Positions 14,758 through 23,253 are shown, counted from the stretch's first letter. The stretch: 27,705 nucleotides of DNA from Bacteroidales bacterium (GCA_023231065.1 JALNWE010000041.1:1-27705), one strand, 5' to 3'. Program-made: numbers and translations. The notes: generated by a model not told the origin, from the letters alone.

Positions 14758-15454
14758 GCAGGATATCCTGTACCTGGACAATCACCTGCTCATTGTGAAC
14801 AAACATGCTTCCGACATTGTACAGGGAGATAAAACGGGCGATGAACCTCTCAGCGAAACCATTAAACAATATTTGAAAATCCGCTATCATAAACCCGGGA
14901 AGGTTTTTCTTGGCGTCGTCCACAGGTTGGACCGCCCGGTGAGCGGAGCCGTGATCTTTGCCCGTACATCAAAAGCTTTGACCAGGCTTAACATCATGTT
15001 ACGCGACGGGGAAATCCAAAAACAATATTGGGCCATCGTAAAAAACCTACCTCCGAAACCGTGTGACCACCTGACTGGGTTCATAGTACGCAACGAAGAG
15101 CAAAACAAATCATTTGTCTATCAAAAACCGGTATCCGGGGCACAACAAGCAGAACTGATATATCGTGTTTTGGACTCAGGCGACCATTATCATCTTCTTG
15201 AGATAGAATTGCTTACCGGCCGGCACCACCAGATCAGGGCACAACTTGCATCCATCGGTTGTCCTGTCAAAGGTGATCTGAAATACGGGTCCGCCCGATC
15301 CAACCCCGGTGGATTTATCCACCTTCATGCTCGCCAGATCCGGTTCATCCATCCTGTCCGTAAGGAATTACTGACCGTCATCGCGCCGGTCCCGGATGAC
15401 TCCTTATGGAACTTTTTCCAGTCCCGGCAAACCCCACAAAATCCGCTGTCATGA
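14738..15454 (+). CDS. RluA-family RNA pseudouridine synthase
   Basis: A 238-aa protein with the RluA-type catalytic motif HRLDRPVSG (Asp65), the nucleophile that isomerises uridine to pseudouridine in rRNA or tRNA. Other family blocks are LYLDNHLLIVNKHASDIVQ at the start, IQKQYWAIV near 95, the conserved TGRHHQIRAQLASIG near 165 and a final IHLHARQIRFIHPV stretch. There is no N-terminal S4 domain, so it is the short form seen in RluA, RluC/D-lacking and TruC-like enzymes; the target base cannot be told from sequence. The start lies inside panB (20-bp overlap) and the TGA overlaps the next ATG as ATGA, so translation is probably coupled along panB, this gene and the DUF4271 gene. Confidence 0.9.
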   Translation: MRKSNIEQDILYLDNHLLIVNKHASDIVQGDKTGDEPLSETIKQYLKIRYHKPGKVFLGVVHRLDRPVSGAVIFARTSKALTRLNIMLRDGEIQKQYWAIVKNLPPKPCDHLTGFIVRNEEQNKSFVYQKPVSGAQQAELIYRVLDSGDHYHLLEIELLTGRHHQIRAQLASIGCPVKGDLKYGSARSNPGGFIHLHARQIRFIHPVRKELLTVIAPVPDDSLWNFFQSRQTPQNPLS

Positions 15455-16236
15455 ACAAGTTCATCTCTGATCATGATACGACCCTTACTATCCAGACATT
15501 GAGCTGGCCAAAGATCGATTACGCCCCTTCAGTCTTTACCGCGCATCAGCTTCCGCCAGGTTCGTTCCGGACCCGGGAACATCAGCCATTCCAGCCCGAC
15601 TGGATATTAGGGGTCCTGGTTTTATGCTTTATCCTTGTTGCCTGGGCCCAGGTCTTTTATCATAACCGTATCCGCCAGATTTTCAAAGCCCCCATCTCAA
15701 AACGGTTCATGAATCAGTTGGTCCGGGAAGGAAATCTGCTGAATGAGCGGGTTTCTGTGGCATTAGGGATTATCTTTCTGCTGACCGGATCCCTTTTGCT
15801 ATACGAGATAAAAGAAAGATTGTTTGGATTTAATTTTTTCGGCATTCAAAATATCACCCTGTATCTCTGTATCTTAGTAGGTTTATTAGGATACTGGGCC
15901 ATCAAGTTCCTGCTTGTCAGGTTTCTCGGGATTGTGTTCAAGACCAGGGACTCCACCTATCAGTATATGCTGAACCTGCTTGTTTTTTGCCTGATAACCG
16001 GTCCTGTTATCCTTATTTTCCTGGTTTTTATAGTCTATATGAAATCTGATTTTCTGCTTTATTGTGCGCTGGTCATATTTTCTATCTTCTTTATTTTTAG
16101 GGTACTGCGGGGTTTTTATATTGGGATGGGATTAAGGAAATTTTCGTTTTTATTTTTATTTGTTTATCTTTGCAGCCTCGAAATTTTACCCTTGCTTGTG
16201 TTGGTAAAACTTTTGCTTGGCTACACACATCCATGA
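15451..16236 (+). CDS. DUF4271 integral membrane protein
   Basis: A 261-aa protein from ATG 15451, which overlaps the preceding stop as ATGA; a 15-codon longer frame exists but reads back into the upstream gene. After a soluble N-terminus of about 50 residues there are six or so hydrophobic segments, beginning DWILGVLVLCFILVAWAQ, then ALGIIFLLTGSLLLY, ITLYLCILVGLLGYW, LLVFCLITGPVILIFLV, LYCALVIFSIFFIFRVL and LFLFVYLCSLEILPLLVL. The composition, the FYHNRIRQIFKAPISKRF loop after the first segment and the position before hemD match DUF4271, a Bacteroidota family of unknown function located in the inner membrane. Its constant place before hemD suggests, but does not show, a link to tetrapyrrole or envelope biology. 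Confidence 0.82.
   Translation: MNKFISDHDTTLTIQTLSWPKIDYAPSVFTAHQLPPGSFRTREHQPFQPDWILGVLVLCFILVAWAQVFYHNRIRQIFKAPISKRFMNQLVREGNLLNERVSVALGIIFLLTGSLLLYEIKERLFGFNFFGIQNITLYLCILVGLLGYWAIKFLLVRFLGIVFKTRDSTYQYMLNLLVFCLITGPVILIFLVFIVYMKSDFLLYCALVIFSIFFIFRVLRGFYIGMGLRKFSFLFLFVYLCSLEILPLLVLVKLLLGYTHP
16165..16172 (+). promoter_or_regulatory. Possible internal promoter for hemD
   Basis: TATCTTTG fits TAnnTTTG exactly and is followed by GCAGCC. It lies inside the end of the DUF4271 gene, about 110 nt before the hemD start. The -33 region is weak (TTCG with an 18-nt spacer). If used, it would let hemD and the RNase P genes be expressed apart from panB. Confidence 0.4.
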
Positions 16237-16281
16237 TTTATCAAGGGTTTTCGAGTTTGTGAACGTTAATAACTTACAGCC

Positions 16282-17034
16282 TTGAAAGTAAAGAATATTC
16301 TCGTTTCCCAGCCACAACCTCTCGATTTTGAGAAATCCCCTTACGGAGAAATTGCACGGAAATTCAATGTAACCATTGCCTTCCGAAAATTTTTCAAGAT
16401 TGAAGGGATACCGGCTAAAGATTTTCGGAAAGACCGGATCAATCTCCTTGACTATACCGCTGTCATTTTTACTTCGCGTAATGCCGTTGATCACTATTTC
16501 AGGATCTGTAAAGAAATGCGTTTGGAGGTTCCGGAAACCATGAAATATTTTAGCATCTCCGAATCCACCGCTTATTATCTTCAGAAATATGTCCAGTTCA
16601 GGAAACGCAAGATATTCCATAGCAAAGAAAATTACGCCAACCTCATTGAACTGGTTAAAAAACATAAAACGGAAAAATTTCTGCTTCCCTGTTCGGATAT
16701 TCATAAACAGGAAATCCCTAAAATGTTGGAAGAAAATAAAATCCAATATAAGAAAGCCATCATTTACCGGACCCTGGCCAGTGATTTATCCGATATGAAG
16801 ATCAATGATTATAACATGCTGGTGTTTTTCAGCCCTTCAGGGATCAAATCGCTCTTCAAGAATTTTCCCGATTTCGTTCAGGGAGATATCGCTATTGGCG
16901 CATTTGGGAGTTCCACTCAGAAGGCAGTATATGATGCCGGCCTGACCGTCCAGGTCAATGCCCCTACCGAAACAGCGCCCTCCATGACCATGGCCATTGA
17001 ACAATACCTGCAGGGCGAATCTAAAAAGAAATAA
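16282..17034 (+). CDS. hemD: Uroporphyrinogen-III synthase (HemD)
   Basis: A 250-aa protein of the HemD fold. HemD cyclises hydroxymethylbilane to uroporphyrinogen III, the branch point to haem, sirohaem and cobalamin. The family has weak sequence conservation; recognisable here are the start KVKNILVSQPQP, the ALDYTAVIFTSRNAVDHYF-type block (residues about 53-70), PETMKYFSISESTAYYL near 85, and MLVFFSPSGIKSLFKNFPD near 182 followed by IAIGAFGSSTQKAVYDAGL and a TETAPSMTMAIEQYL end. The start codon is TTG: a stop lies four codons upstream and no ATG occurs until well inside the conserved core. It sits between DUF4271 and rnpA. The C-terminal GESKKK tail is likely disordered. Confidence 0.88.
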   Translation: MKVKNILVSQPQPLDFEKSPYGEIARKFNVTIAFRKFFKIEGIPAKDFRKDRINLLDYTAVIFTSRNAVDHYFRICKEMRLEVPETMKYFSISESTAYYLQKYVQFRKRKIFHSKENYANLIELVKKHKTEKFLLPCSDIHKQEIPKMLEENKIQYKKAIIYRTLASDLSDMKINDYNMLVFFSPSGIKSLFKNFPDFVQGDIAIGAFGSSTQKAVYDAGLTVQVNAPTETAPSMTMAIEQYLQGESKKK

Positions 17035-17091
17035 TCTTTTTTACCATATCTTCGTTGAATCAATGATCCCCATCCAGGATCGAATTGGCCT

Positions 17092-17490
17092 ATGATCATG
17101 AAAAACACTTTTCACAGGAAGGAACGGTTAGGCAGACGCAATCTGATCAAACAACTGTTCGACGAAGGCTCCACGTTTCACAAAGCGCCATTCCGCGTTA
17201 CCTGGATGTTCCATACACTCGCTTCGCCCACCCCTGTTCAGGTTCTGATCCCCGTATCAAAACGCATTTTCCCGAAACCGGTCCACCGCAACCTGATCCG
17301 CCGACGGATCCGCGAAGCTTTCCGGCAGAATAAGCATCCCCTTTATGAATCACTTCAAACACAACACCGGCAATTTCTAATTTCCATCCATTACACTGCC
17401 AAAGAAATCCTCCCATACAAAACGGTCCAAGAGATAATAATCTTAATTTTACAGCGTTTAAGGGAAGAAAATGAAAAAGTTACTAAGTAG
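17092..17490 (+). CDS. rnpA: Ribonuclease P protein component
   Basis: A 132-aa basic protein that binds the catalytic RNase P RNA and helps remove 5' leaders from pre-tRNAs. The hallmark is the RNR block PKPVHRNLIRRRIREAFR near residues 61-78, preceded by the FHRKERLGRRNLIKQLFDEG start and followed by a beta-strand FLISIHYTAKE. Two ATGs are possible (17092 and 17098); the second gives MKNTFHRKERL, closer to relatives, but they cannot be separated here. The 3' end overlaps yidD by 20 bp. The usual neighbour rpmH is absent, which is normal for this phylum, where rnpA follows hemD. Confidence 0.93.
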   Translation: MIMKNTFHRKERLGRRNLIKQLFDEGSTFHKAPFRVTWMFHTLASPTPVQVLIPVSKRIFPKPVHRNLIRRRIREAFRQNKHPLYESLQTQHRQFLISIHYTAKEILPYKTVQEIIILILQRLREENEKVTK

Positions 17491-17692
17491 TTTTTTCATT
17501 CTGTTGATTCGTTTTTACCAGGGCGCCATATCACCCTATCTGATGCCTTCCTGCCGTTTTAACCCAAGTTGCTCTGCATACGGGATCGAAGCGATAAGAA
17601 AACACGGGCCTTTCCGCGGTGGCTGGCTGACCCTGAAACGGATTGGGAGATGCCACCCCTGGGGAGGAAGCGGGTATGATCCGGTACCATAA
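17471..17692 (+). CDS. yidD: Membrane protein insertion efficiency factor YidD
   Basis: A 73-aa small membrane-associated protein. The family pattern is complete: an N-terminal amphipathic/hydrophobic stretch (FFILLIRFYQGAISPYL), CRFNPSCSAYGIEAI with its two cysteines, then GGWLTLKRIGRCHPWGGSGYDPVP. YidD helps membrane proteins pass to the YidC insertase. It starts inside rnpA (20-bp overlap), a widely conserved arrangement that suggests coupled translation. yidC itself is not in the window. Confidence 0.95.
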   Translation: MKKLLSSFFILLIRFYQGAISPYLMPSCRFNPSCSAYGIEAIRKHGPFRGGWLTLKRIGRCHPWGGSGYDPVP

Positions 17693-17748
17693 GAATGAAG
17701 AATCAGAAATCAGAAATAAGGAATTAAATATTAACAGAAAGTTTCAGA

Positions 17749-19485
17749 ATGGAAGGAAGGATAAATAATTTCAGGGGCAAAGGCTCATATTTCATTTTCA
17801 TTTTATTGATATTCATAAGTTTTGGGTCGTTCGCCCAAGCACCGAACCAACAGGGATTTGAGATTATGAAAAACATGGACATCTATTCCAACATGATCAA
17901 GGAGCTGGATCTGGACTATGTGGATGAAATCAATCCTGGTGAACTGACGCGAACCGGAATTGATGCCATGCTCCAGTCGCTGGATCCCTATACTAATTTC
18001 ATCCCGGAATCGGAAGTTGAGGATTATAAATTTATTACAACGGGACAGTATGGCGGTATCGGGGCCCTGATCCACCAGCAGGGTGGTTATGTCGTGATAT
18101 CGGAACCATACATGGGATCACCGGCTTATAAATCCGGGTTGAAGGCAGGAGATAAAATTCTGGAGATCAACGGGAAACAGGTCAAGGGAAAATCTTATGA
18201 CGATGTCAGTACATTCCTTAAAGGACAAGCTGGCACCACCGTCGACCTGGTCGTTCAGCGTGACGGCGAATCCAGTCCCCTTGAAAAAACTATCACCCGC
18301 GAGATCATTAAAATTGATAATATTCCCTATTCCGGTATGGTAGATACAACCATCGGATATATCAAATTGGCCGGTTTCACACAAAATGCAGCCAAAGAGT
18401 TAAAGCAGGCTTATCTTAAACTTAAAGAGGCCCATACCCTTCACGGGATCATCATCGATCTGCGCGGAAACGGCGGGGGATTGCTGAATGAAGCAGTTGA
18501 TATTGCCAATATTTTTGTTGAACGGGGACAGGAAATTGTGACCACCAAGGGCAAGATGTCCGATAAAAACAGGACCCATATGACCATGAGCCCGCCGGTT
18601 GACCTGACCATACCGGTAGTGATCCTGGTTGACCGCCAAAGCGCTTCGGCCAGCGAGATCTTAGCCGGATCCATACAAGATCTCGACCGGGGGGTCATCA
18701 TCGGGCAACGCACTTTTGGGAAGGGCCTCGTGCAGAATGTGGTCCCGCTGAGTTACAATGCCCAGATGAAAATCACGGTGGCCAAATACTATATTCCCAG
18801 TGGCCGGTGTATCCAAGCCATTGATTATTCGCATAAAATGAAAGACGGTTCGTTTACCATCATCCCCGATTCACTGATCCGCGCTTTTAAAACAAAGGGG
18901 GGCCGTACCGTTTACGATGGTGGTGGGATCAACCCCGACCTCGTCATGCAACCTGAACGGTTCAGCAACGTCGCCCTCTCCCTGTACGGGAAGTTCATGA
19001 TCTTTGATTATGCCACCAAGTTCACCCGCGAGCATCCTACCATTCCACCTGCCATGAATTTTGAAATCAGTGATTCTGTTTATAATGATTTCCTTCAGTT
19101 CATCCAGGGAAAGGATTATTCTTATTCCACCAAGAGCGAACGGGCCCTCGAACAGCTAAAAGAGATCGCGTTAAAGGAAAATTATTTCGACGCGGTCAAG
19201 GACGATTACAGTCACATGAAAAGCCTCATGGAAAATGATAAAAAAGAAGACCTTACCCGGTACAAAAACCAGATCAAAGAGTTACTTATGCTGGAGATTG
19301 TGACCCGCTATTATTACCAGAAAGGCAAAGTGGAATCATCCCTTAAAAACGATCCTGAGCTGGTAACCGCCATTGCGACCCTGAAGGATAAAGAAAAATA
19401 TTCGGCTATCCTATCCGGTAAATATGTTCAGCCAAAACCTGAAATCCCTGTTAATAGCGAAGAGGATGAGGAAACGGAAAACTAA
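17749..19485 (+). CDS. S41-family C-terminal processing peptidase
   Basis: A 578-aa periplasmic protease of the CtpA/Prc type. Residues 1-30 are a signal peptide or anchor (FIFILLIFISFGSFAQ). A short helical part is followed by a PDZ domain at about 90-175 (GIGALIHQQGGYVVISEP, SGLKAGDKILEINGKQV) and the S41 core. The catalytic dyad is Ser300 in the SASASEI motif and Lys325 in RTFGKGLVQ, the 25-residue spacing seen in known CtpA enzymes. DLRGNGGGLLNEAVD near 237 is the oxyanion-side motif. A helical C-terminal extension of about 150 residues (430-578) ends in an acidic EEDEETEN tail. It trims proteins at their C-termini. It is 56 bp after yidD and 9 bp before cdd. Confidence 0.94.
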   Translation: MEGRINNFRGKGSYFIFILLIFISFGSFAQAPNQQGFEIMKNMDIYSNMIKELDLDYVDEINPGELTRTGIDAMLQSLDPYTNFIPESEVEDYKFITTGQYGGIGALIHQQGGYVVISEPYMGSPAYKSGLKAGDKILEINGKQVKGKSYDDVSTFLKGQAGTTVDLVVQRDGESSPLEKTITREIIKIDNIPYSGMVDTTIGYIKLAGFTQNAAKELKQAYLKLKEAHTLHGIIIDLRGNGGGLLNEAVDIANIFVERGQEIVTTKGKMSDKNRTHMTMSPPVDLTIPVVILVDRQSASASEILAGSIQDLDRGVIIGQRTFGKGLVQNVVPLSYNAQMKITVAKYYIPSGRCIQAIDYSHKMKDGSFTIIPDSLIRAFKTKGGRTVYDGGGINPDLVMQPERFSNVALSLYGKFMIFDYATKFTREHPTIPPAMNFEISDSVYNDFLQFIQGKDYSYSTKSERALEQLKEIALKENYFDAVKDDYSHMKSLMENDKKEDLTRYKNQIKELLMLEIVTRYYYQKGKVESSLKNDPELVTAIATLKDKEKYSAILSGKYVQPKPEIPVNSEEDEETEN

Positions 19486-19494
19486 ATCAACCCG

Positions 19495-19986
19495 ATGAAA
19501 CATATTGTACAAACCATTGATTTCCAGGAATATTTATCATCCGCAGAGCTGCCCGGCCAGGATCGGGAGCTTTTGGAAACAGCCCGCGCCGCCACACTAA
19601 CTTCATACGCGCCTTATTCTCATTATCATGTAGGCGCCGCGGTAAGACTTACCGGCGGACAGATCGTTACCGGCAGCAACCAGGAGAACATATCATTCCC
19701 GGCTGGTTTATGTGCCGAACGGGTAGCTCTTTTCGCGGCTGTTTCGCAATTCCCGGGAATTGCCATCGAGGCAATTGCAATAAGCGCCAGGGCCGATAAT
19801 TTCGATGTCACTGAACCGGTCCCTCCCTGTGGTATGTGCCGTCAGGCCATTGCGGAATATGAAATGAAGTTCAATAAAGGAATCCGGATCATCCTGGGCG
19901 GGGAAACAGGAAAAGCGCTCGTGATCGACAACATGGAACAGTTGTTACCCTTGATGTTCCGCGAAAAAGGATTGGTAAAGCCCTGA
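19495..19986 (+). CDS. cdd: Cytidine deaminase
   Basis: A 163-aa zinc enzyme that converts cytidine and deoxycytidine to uridine and deoxyuridine in pyrimidine salvage. The active site is complete: Cys73-Ala-Glu75 (CAERVAL) with the catalytic glutamate, and Cys112 and Cys115 in PPCGMCRQ as the other zinc ligands. SYAPYSHYHVGAAV near 37 and GSNQENISFPAGLCAER match the substrate-binding part of the short homotetrameric form; the roughly 30-residue N-terminal extension and the LPLMF end are usual in the phylum. The gap to the S41 protease gene is only 9 bp, so they are probably co-transcribed. Confidence 0.96.
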   Translation: MKHIVQTIDFQEYLSSAELPGQDRELLETARAATLTSYAPYSHYHVGAAVRLTGGQIVTGSNQENISFPAGLCAERVALFAAVSQFPGIAIEAIAISARADNFDVTEPVPPCGMCRQAIAEYEMKFNKGIRIILGGETGKALVIDNMEQLLPLMFREKGLVKP

Positions 19987-20022
19987 TTTATATAAATTTA
20001 TTTTCATCAAACCTCAATCATC

Positions 20023-20913
20023 ATGCGTTTTCAAAGCTCCATTATCCTGATCGCCTTTTTGTTGCTGTTCGTGTCCATGAAAAGTGACCGGCAAGCCTAT
20101 CGGGTTTATAATACAAAAGGGCATAAAGCAGATTATCAGGATATCCTGGATACTGCCAAAAAATCCGATATCATCTTTTTTGGTGAATTGCATAATAATC
20201 CCATCTGTCATTGGCTGGAAATGGAATTGACCAAAGATCTTTTTGAGGCAAAAGGGGAAAAACTTGTCCTGGGCGCAGAAATGCTGGAATCGGATAACCA
20301 GTTGTTACTGAATGAATACCTTTCGAAAATGATCCGGAAAAAAGATTTTGAAGCGGAAACAAAACTATGGCCAAATTATCAAACCGATTATTCCCCCCTT
20401 GTTGATTTTGCCCGTGAAAAAGGAATTAAATTTGTTGCTACCAGCATCCCGCGTCGGTTTGCTGCCATTGTCAACCAGAAAGGTTTTGAAGGTTTAGACA
20501 GCATCAATGCCCTGGAACGCGGTATGATCGCATCCCTCCCCATAAAATATATAGATACCCTCGCTTGTTATCAGAACATTGTACAAAATGTTGGTGAAGG
20601 GATGCCGGCCCATCTGACCAAAAACCTGGGGAAAGCGCAGGCAATCAAAGATGCCACCATGGCCCAGAACATTGTTAAAAGTGGCGTTTACAGCGAAAAG
20701 ACCATGTTGCATTTTAATGGTTCCTACCACAGCGACAATTACCAGGGAATTGTCTGGTATGTCAGGCAAGCCATCAGGAAAACAAATTTTGACCTGAAAA
20801 TCATGACCATCACCTGCCAGGAACAGGAGAATATCGATACCCTCTCAAACGCCGATGCACAGAAAGCGGATTTTATCATCGTTATCCCCTCTTCTATGAC
20901 AAAGACTTATTGA
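20023..20913 (+). CDS. ChaN-like exported protein (haem-binding uptake, Tiki superfamily)
   Basis: A 296-aa protein with an N-terminal signal segment (SIILIAFLLLFVSMKS) and a ChaN/DUF399 core: FFGELHNNPICHW near residue 52, VLGAEMLESDNQ near 87, a run of long helices, and the late motif MLHFNGSYHSDNYQG near 233. In this superfamily the GE-H, E and GxxH residues form a metal or haem site. In Gram-negatives ChaN is an iron-regulated lipoprotein, but here no cysteine follows the signal segment, so it is probably periplasmic or membrane-anchored by the uncleaved segment. The neighbouring hemD is the only other haem-related gene in view, and a link is speculative. The stop lies 4 bp from the convergent gtrA-like gene. 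Confidence 0.8.
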   Translation: MRFQSSIILIAFLLLFVSMKSDRQAYRVYNTKGHKADYQDILDTAKKSDIIFFGELHNNPICHWLEMELTKDLFEAKGEKLVLGAEMLESDNQLLLNEYLSKMIRKKDFEAETKLWPNYQTDYSPLVDFAREKGIKFVATSIPRRFAAIVNQKGFEGLDSINALERGMIASLPIKYIDTLACYQNIVQNVGEGMPAHLTKNLGKAQAIKDATMAQNIVKSGVYSEKTMLHFNGSYHSDNYQGIVWYVRQAIRKTNFDLKIMTITCQEQENIDTLSNADAQKADFIIVIPSSMTKTY

Positions 20914-20917
20914 GAAA

Positions 20918-21319
20918 TCAAGCAAAAGTATAGTAAGCGTTAATCAGGAAATTCCATAGGGTTACTACCACCGTGGCCACGAGTTTGGAAAGGTAAAAAT
21001 TAACCTTGAACTTCCCCGACAGGGACCAGACGATCAGAAGATTGATCCCCAACCCGATCAGGGCAATGATAAAAAACCGCGAGAACTCCTGCATGATATT
21101 CGGATTACCGCTGTGAAATGTCCAGATCCGGTTCAAAAAATAGTTGGATGTCGCTGCCAGGGTAAACCCGCAAGCATTGGAAACATATTTCTGGATCTTA
21201 AAATACTCTTTGCAAATAAATGTCGCGCCAAAATCGACAAATACCCCTGAAAAACCAACCAGGGAAAACTTGATGAATTTCAGCAGAAAAGCTTCAGAAA
21301 AAAAAGATAGTATTTCCAT
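20918..21319 (-). CDS. GtrA-like membrane protein
   Basis: A 133-aa protein with four predicted membrane helices, typical of the GtrA family: a KFIKFSLVGFSGVFVDFG start, an ACGFTLAATSNYFLNRIWTF middle (the conserved N-Y-x-x-N-R-x-W-T-F signature) and a final LVATVVVTLWNFLINAYYTF. GtrA proteins are thought to move polyprenyl-linked sugars across the inner membrane for surface glycan decoration. No glycosyltransferase partner is present here. It begins 3 bp after the stop of the M28 peptidase gene, so the pair probably forms one transcript. Confidence 0.88.
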   Translation of the reverse strand: MEILSFFSEAFLLKFIKFSLVGFSGVFVDFGATFICKEYFKIQKYVSNACGFTLAATSNYFLNRIWTFHSGNPNIMQEFSRFFIIALIGLGINLLIVWSLSGKFKVNFYLSKLVATVVVTLWNFLINAYYTFA

Positions 21320-21322
21320 TGA

Positions 21323-23104
21323 TTAAAGCTGTATGATTAGAACCTGTTGTTTTTCTTCACGGATGATCTCCACGGATATGGTCATCCCATGCTTCAGTTT
21401 TTGTAACCGCGACATATACTCATAAATATTACCAACCGGCAGACCGTTGATACCGGTGATGATATCTCCTTTTTTTAAACCTCCTTTATCAGCCGGGCCA
21501 TCTTTTGTTATCCCATCAACACGGAGCCCTTTTCTTTCGGTCCCGGCAAAATCGGGCATGATGCCCAGCGTAACCTTCAGTTTTCGACCGCCGCGACCGG
21601 TACCATCCTTTTTTCCTGATTCTTTAAAGGTCAAAGCCCGCGGAAAGTCGTCCACTGCCCTGATAACTTTCACCGCAAACGCACCAATTTCCTGTTCCGC
21701 CTCAAAATCCAGTTTGTCCGTATCATCCAGGGGAGTGTGGTAGTCGGTATGCACACCCGTGTTAAAAAATAGCACCGGGATATTGGAGGTGTAAAAAGCT
21801 GCATGGTCCGAGGGGCCATAGCCATCGGGTGAATGGACAACAGAAAAAGATAAACCGGGTTCCTGCAGCTTCATCAGGGAGTCGGCTTCAACGGATGTAC
21901 CCGTTCCGCTTACAGAGATTGAATTTTTTTCTTTATCAAACCGGCCTACCATGTCGAAGTTGAACATGGCTTTGATCTTTTTCAGTTCTATCGGAGGATG
22001 GCCCACAAAATACTTCGATCCGATCAGCCCCATCTCTTCACCGGTAAAGGCCACAAAAATCATACTCCGCTTAGGTTTTTCACCGGTCGAAGCAAAATAA
22101 CGGGCAAGTTCCAGGACCATGGCAGTTCCCGATGCATTATCGTCTGCTCCGTTATGAACGGCATTGGTGTCAGGCATCCGCGAGCCGGATCCGGGACCTC
22201 CCATTCCGAGGTGATCATAATGAGCGCCTATGACCAGATATTCTTCTCTGAATACCGGATCATATCCTTCGAGAAGGGCTATGACATTGGCTGTTTTTTC
22301 TTTTTTCTGAATCAGGTCGGCCGAACCTGTCAGGTTTATTCCAGTCGCAAAACTATAAGGTTGCTTTTGCTGAACCATCAGCCTTTCAAGGCTGTCGATA
22401 TTGATATCTTTTGATTTTAAAATTTTATCGGCAAAGTTGCGGCTTATATTGATGACCGGTATTCCACCCGTTATATCATTGTTTTCGGTAGTCAGGGGTA
22501 TGAGTTTATCTTCTTTTTCATATCCCCGTGGCGTCACAAGTAATATTCCGGCTGCATTCCGATCTTTTGCTGTCAGCACTTTACTGCGGATATCACTGTA
22601 TGGGATGAATTTGCTTCCGGGGTTGTCCAGTTCCGGATCTGCCCGTAAGACCATTACCCATTTTCCGGCAACATCTAATCCCTTATAATCGCTCCATTTC
22701 AAGCTATCGGTTTCGATGTCAAATCCATAACCAGCGAAAATTACGGGAGCATTTAAGGTCCCGTTCGAGGAAAAAGATAAAGGGATAAAATCTTTCCGGA
22801 GAATTCCCATGGAACCTTCAAAAGAAAGGTTGTTCCCCTCCCCTGTCGAAACATCCGTTACGATTTCAACCCATTGGTATCCCTCATCACCCATCAGCTT
22901 CAGGCCATCTGCTTTAAAATGGTCGCGGATAAAAGCAGCAGCCACGGCCATTTCAGGTGTGCCAGGTTTCCTCCCCCTGAGGGAATCTGAGGCCAGGAAA
23001 CGCACATCGCTGTATAGATCACGGGCTGATAAGGCCGCGGGCTGGGATATTCCACTCACGGAATAAAGAAGGAAAAGGGCTGTGAGTATTGAATGAAAAC
23101 GCAT
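21323..23104 (-). CDS. Exported M28-family zinc aminopeptidase with PA and PDZ domains
   Basis: A 593-aa periplasmic or secreted peptidase. Residues 1-20 are a signal peptide (MRFHSILTALFLLYSVSGIS). A protease-associated insert follows around 105-260 (PVIFAGYGFDIETDS, WVMVLRADPE, AAGILLVTPRG). The M28 core has the metal ligands in VIGAHYDHLG, NGADDNASGTAMVLELAR, AFTGEEMGLIGSKYF (base and ligand glutamates), FNFDMVGR, and the last histidine in DYHTPLDDTDKL, so all five ligand blocks are present. A PDZ domain ends the protein (KVTLGIMPDF..., GPADKGGLKKGDIITGINGLPVG). It cleaves N-terminal residues from peptides; specificity is unknown. A 19-copy heptamer array lies 17 bp upstream, and no TAnnTTTG promoter is seen in the gap to mnmA. 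Confidence 0.93.
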   Translation of the reverse strand: MRFHSILTALFLLYSVSGISQPAALSARDLYSDVRFLASDSLRGRKPGTPEMAVAAAFIRDHFKADGLKLMGDEGYQWVEIVTDVSTGEGNNLSFEGSMGILRKDFIPLSFSSNGTLNAPVIFAGYGFDIETDSLKWSDYKGLDVAGKWVMVLRADPELDNPGSKFIPYSDIRSKVLTAKDRNAAGILLVTPRGYEKEDKLIPLTTENNDITGGIPVINISRNFADKILKSKDINIDSLERLMVQQKQPYSFATGINLTGSADLIQKKEKTANVIALLEGYDPVFREEYLVIGAHYDHLGMGGPGSGSRMPDTNAVHNGADDNASGTAMVLELARYFASTGEKPKRSMIFVAFTGEEMGLIGSKYFVGHPPIELKKIKAMFNFDMVGRFDKEKNSISVSGTGTSVEADSLMKLQEPGLSFSVVHSPDGYGPSDHAAFYTSNIPVLFFNTGVHTDYHTPLDDTDKLDFEAEQEIGAFAVKVIRAVDDFPRALTFKESGKKDGTGRGGRKLKVTLGIMPDFAGTERKGLRVDGITKDGPADKGGLKKGDIITGINGLPVGNIYEYMSRLQKLKHGMTISVEIIREEKQQVLIIQL

Positions 23105-23120
23105 GAAGGGACGGATTACC

Positions 23121-23253
23121 TATTGACCATTGACTATTGACTATTGACTATTGACTATTGACCATTGACCATTGACTATTGACTATTGACCATTGACTAT
23201 TGACTATTGACCATTGACCATTGACCATTGACTATTGACTATTGACTATTGAC
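23121..23253. repeat. Heptanucleotide tandem array, 19 x YATTGAC
   Basis: Nineteen perfect 7-mers run without interruption, differing only at the first base: the order of T and C is TCTTTTCCTTCTTCCCTTT, then a broken TATTTCA unit. On the minus strand this reads GTCAATR, upstream of the M28 gene and downstream of mnmA. Every plus-strand unit holds TGA, and each minus-strand T-unit gives TAG, so the array is not coding. It has the look of a variable-number tandem repeat that could change length by slippage. Confidence 0.97.

Noticed and set aside
16186..16746. 186-aa open frame on the minus strand across the DUF4271/hemD junction
   Set aside because: Its Phe-rich composition is what antisense of Lys/Glu-rich hemD gives; there is no family signal.
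23121..23253. CRISPR-like array
   Set aside because: The units are 7 bp, contiguous and have no spacers between them; no cas gene is near. It is a simple tandem repeat.
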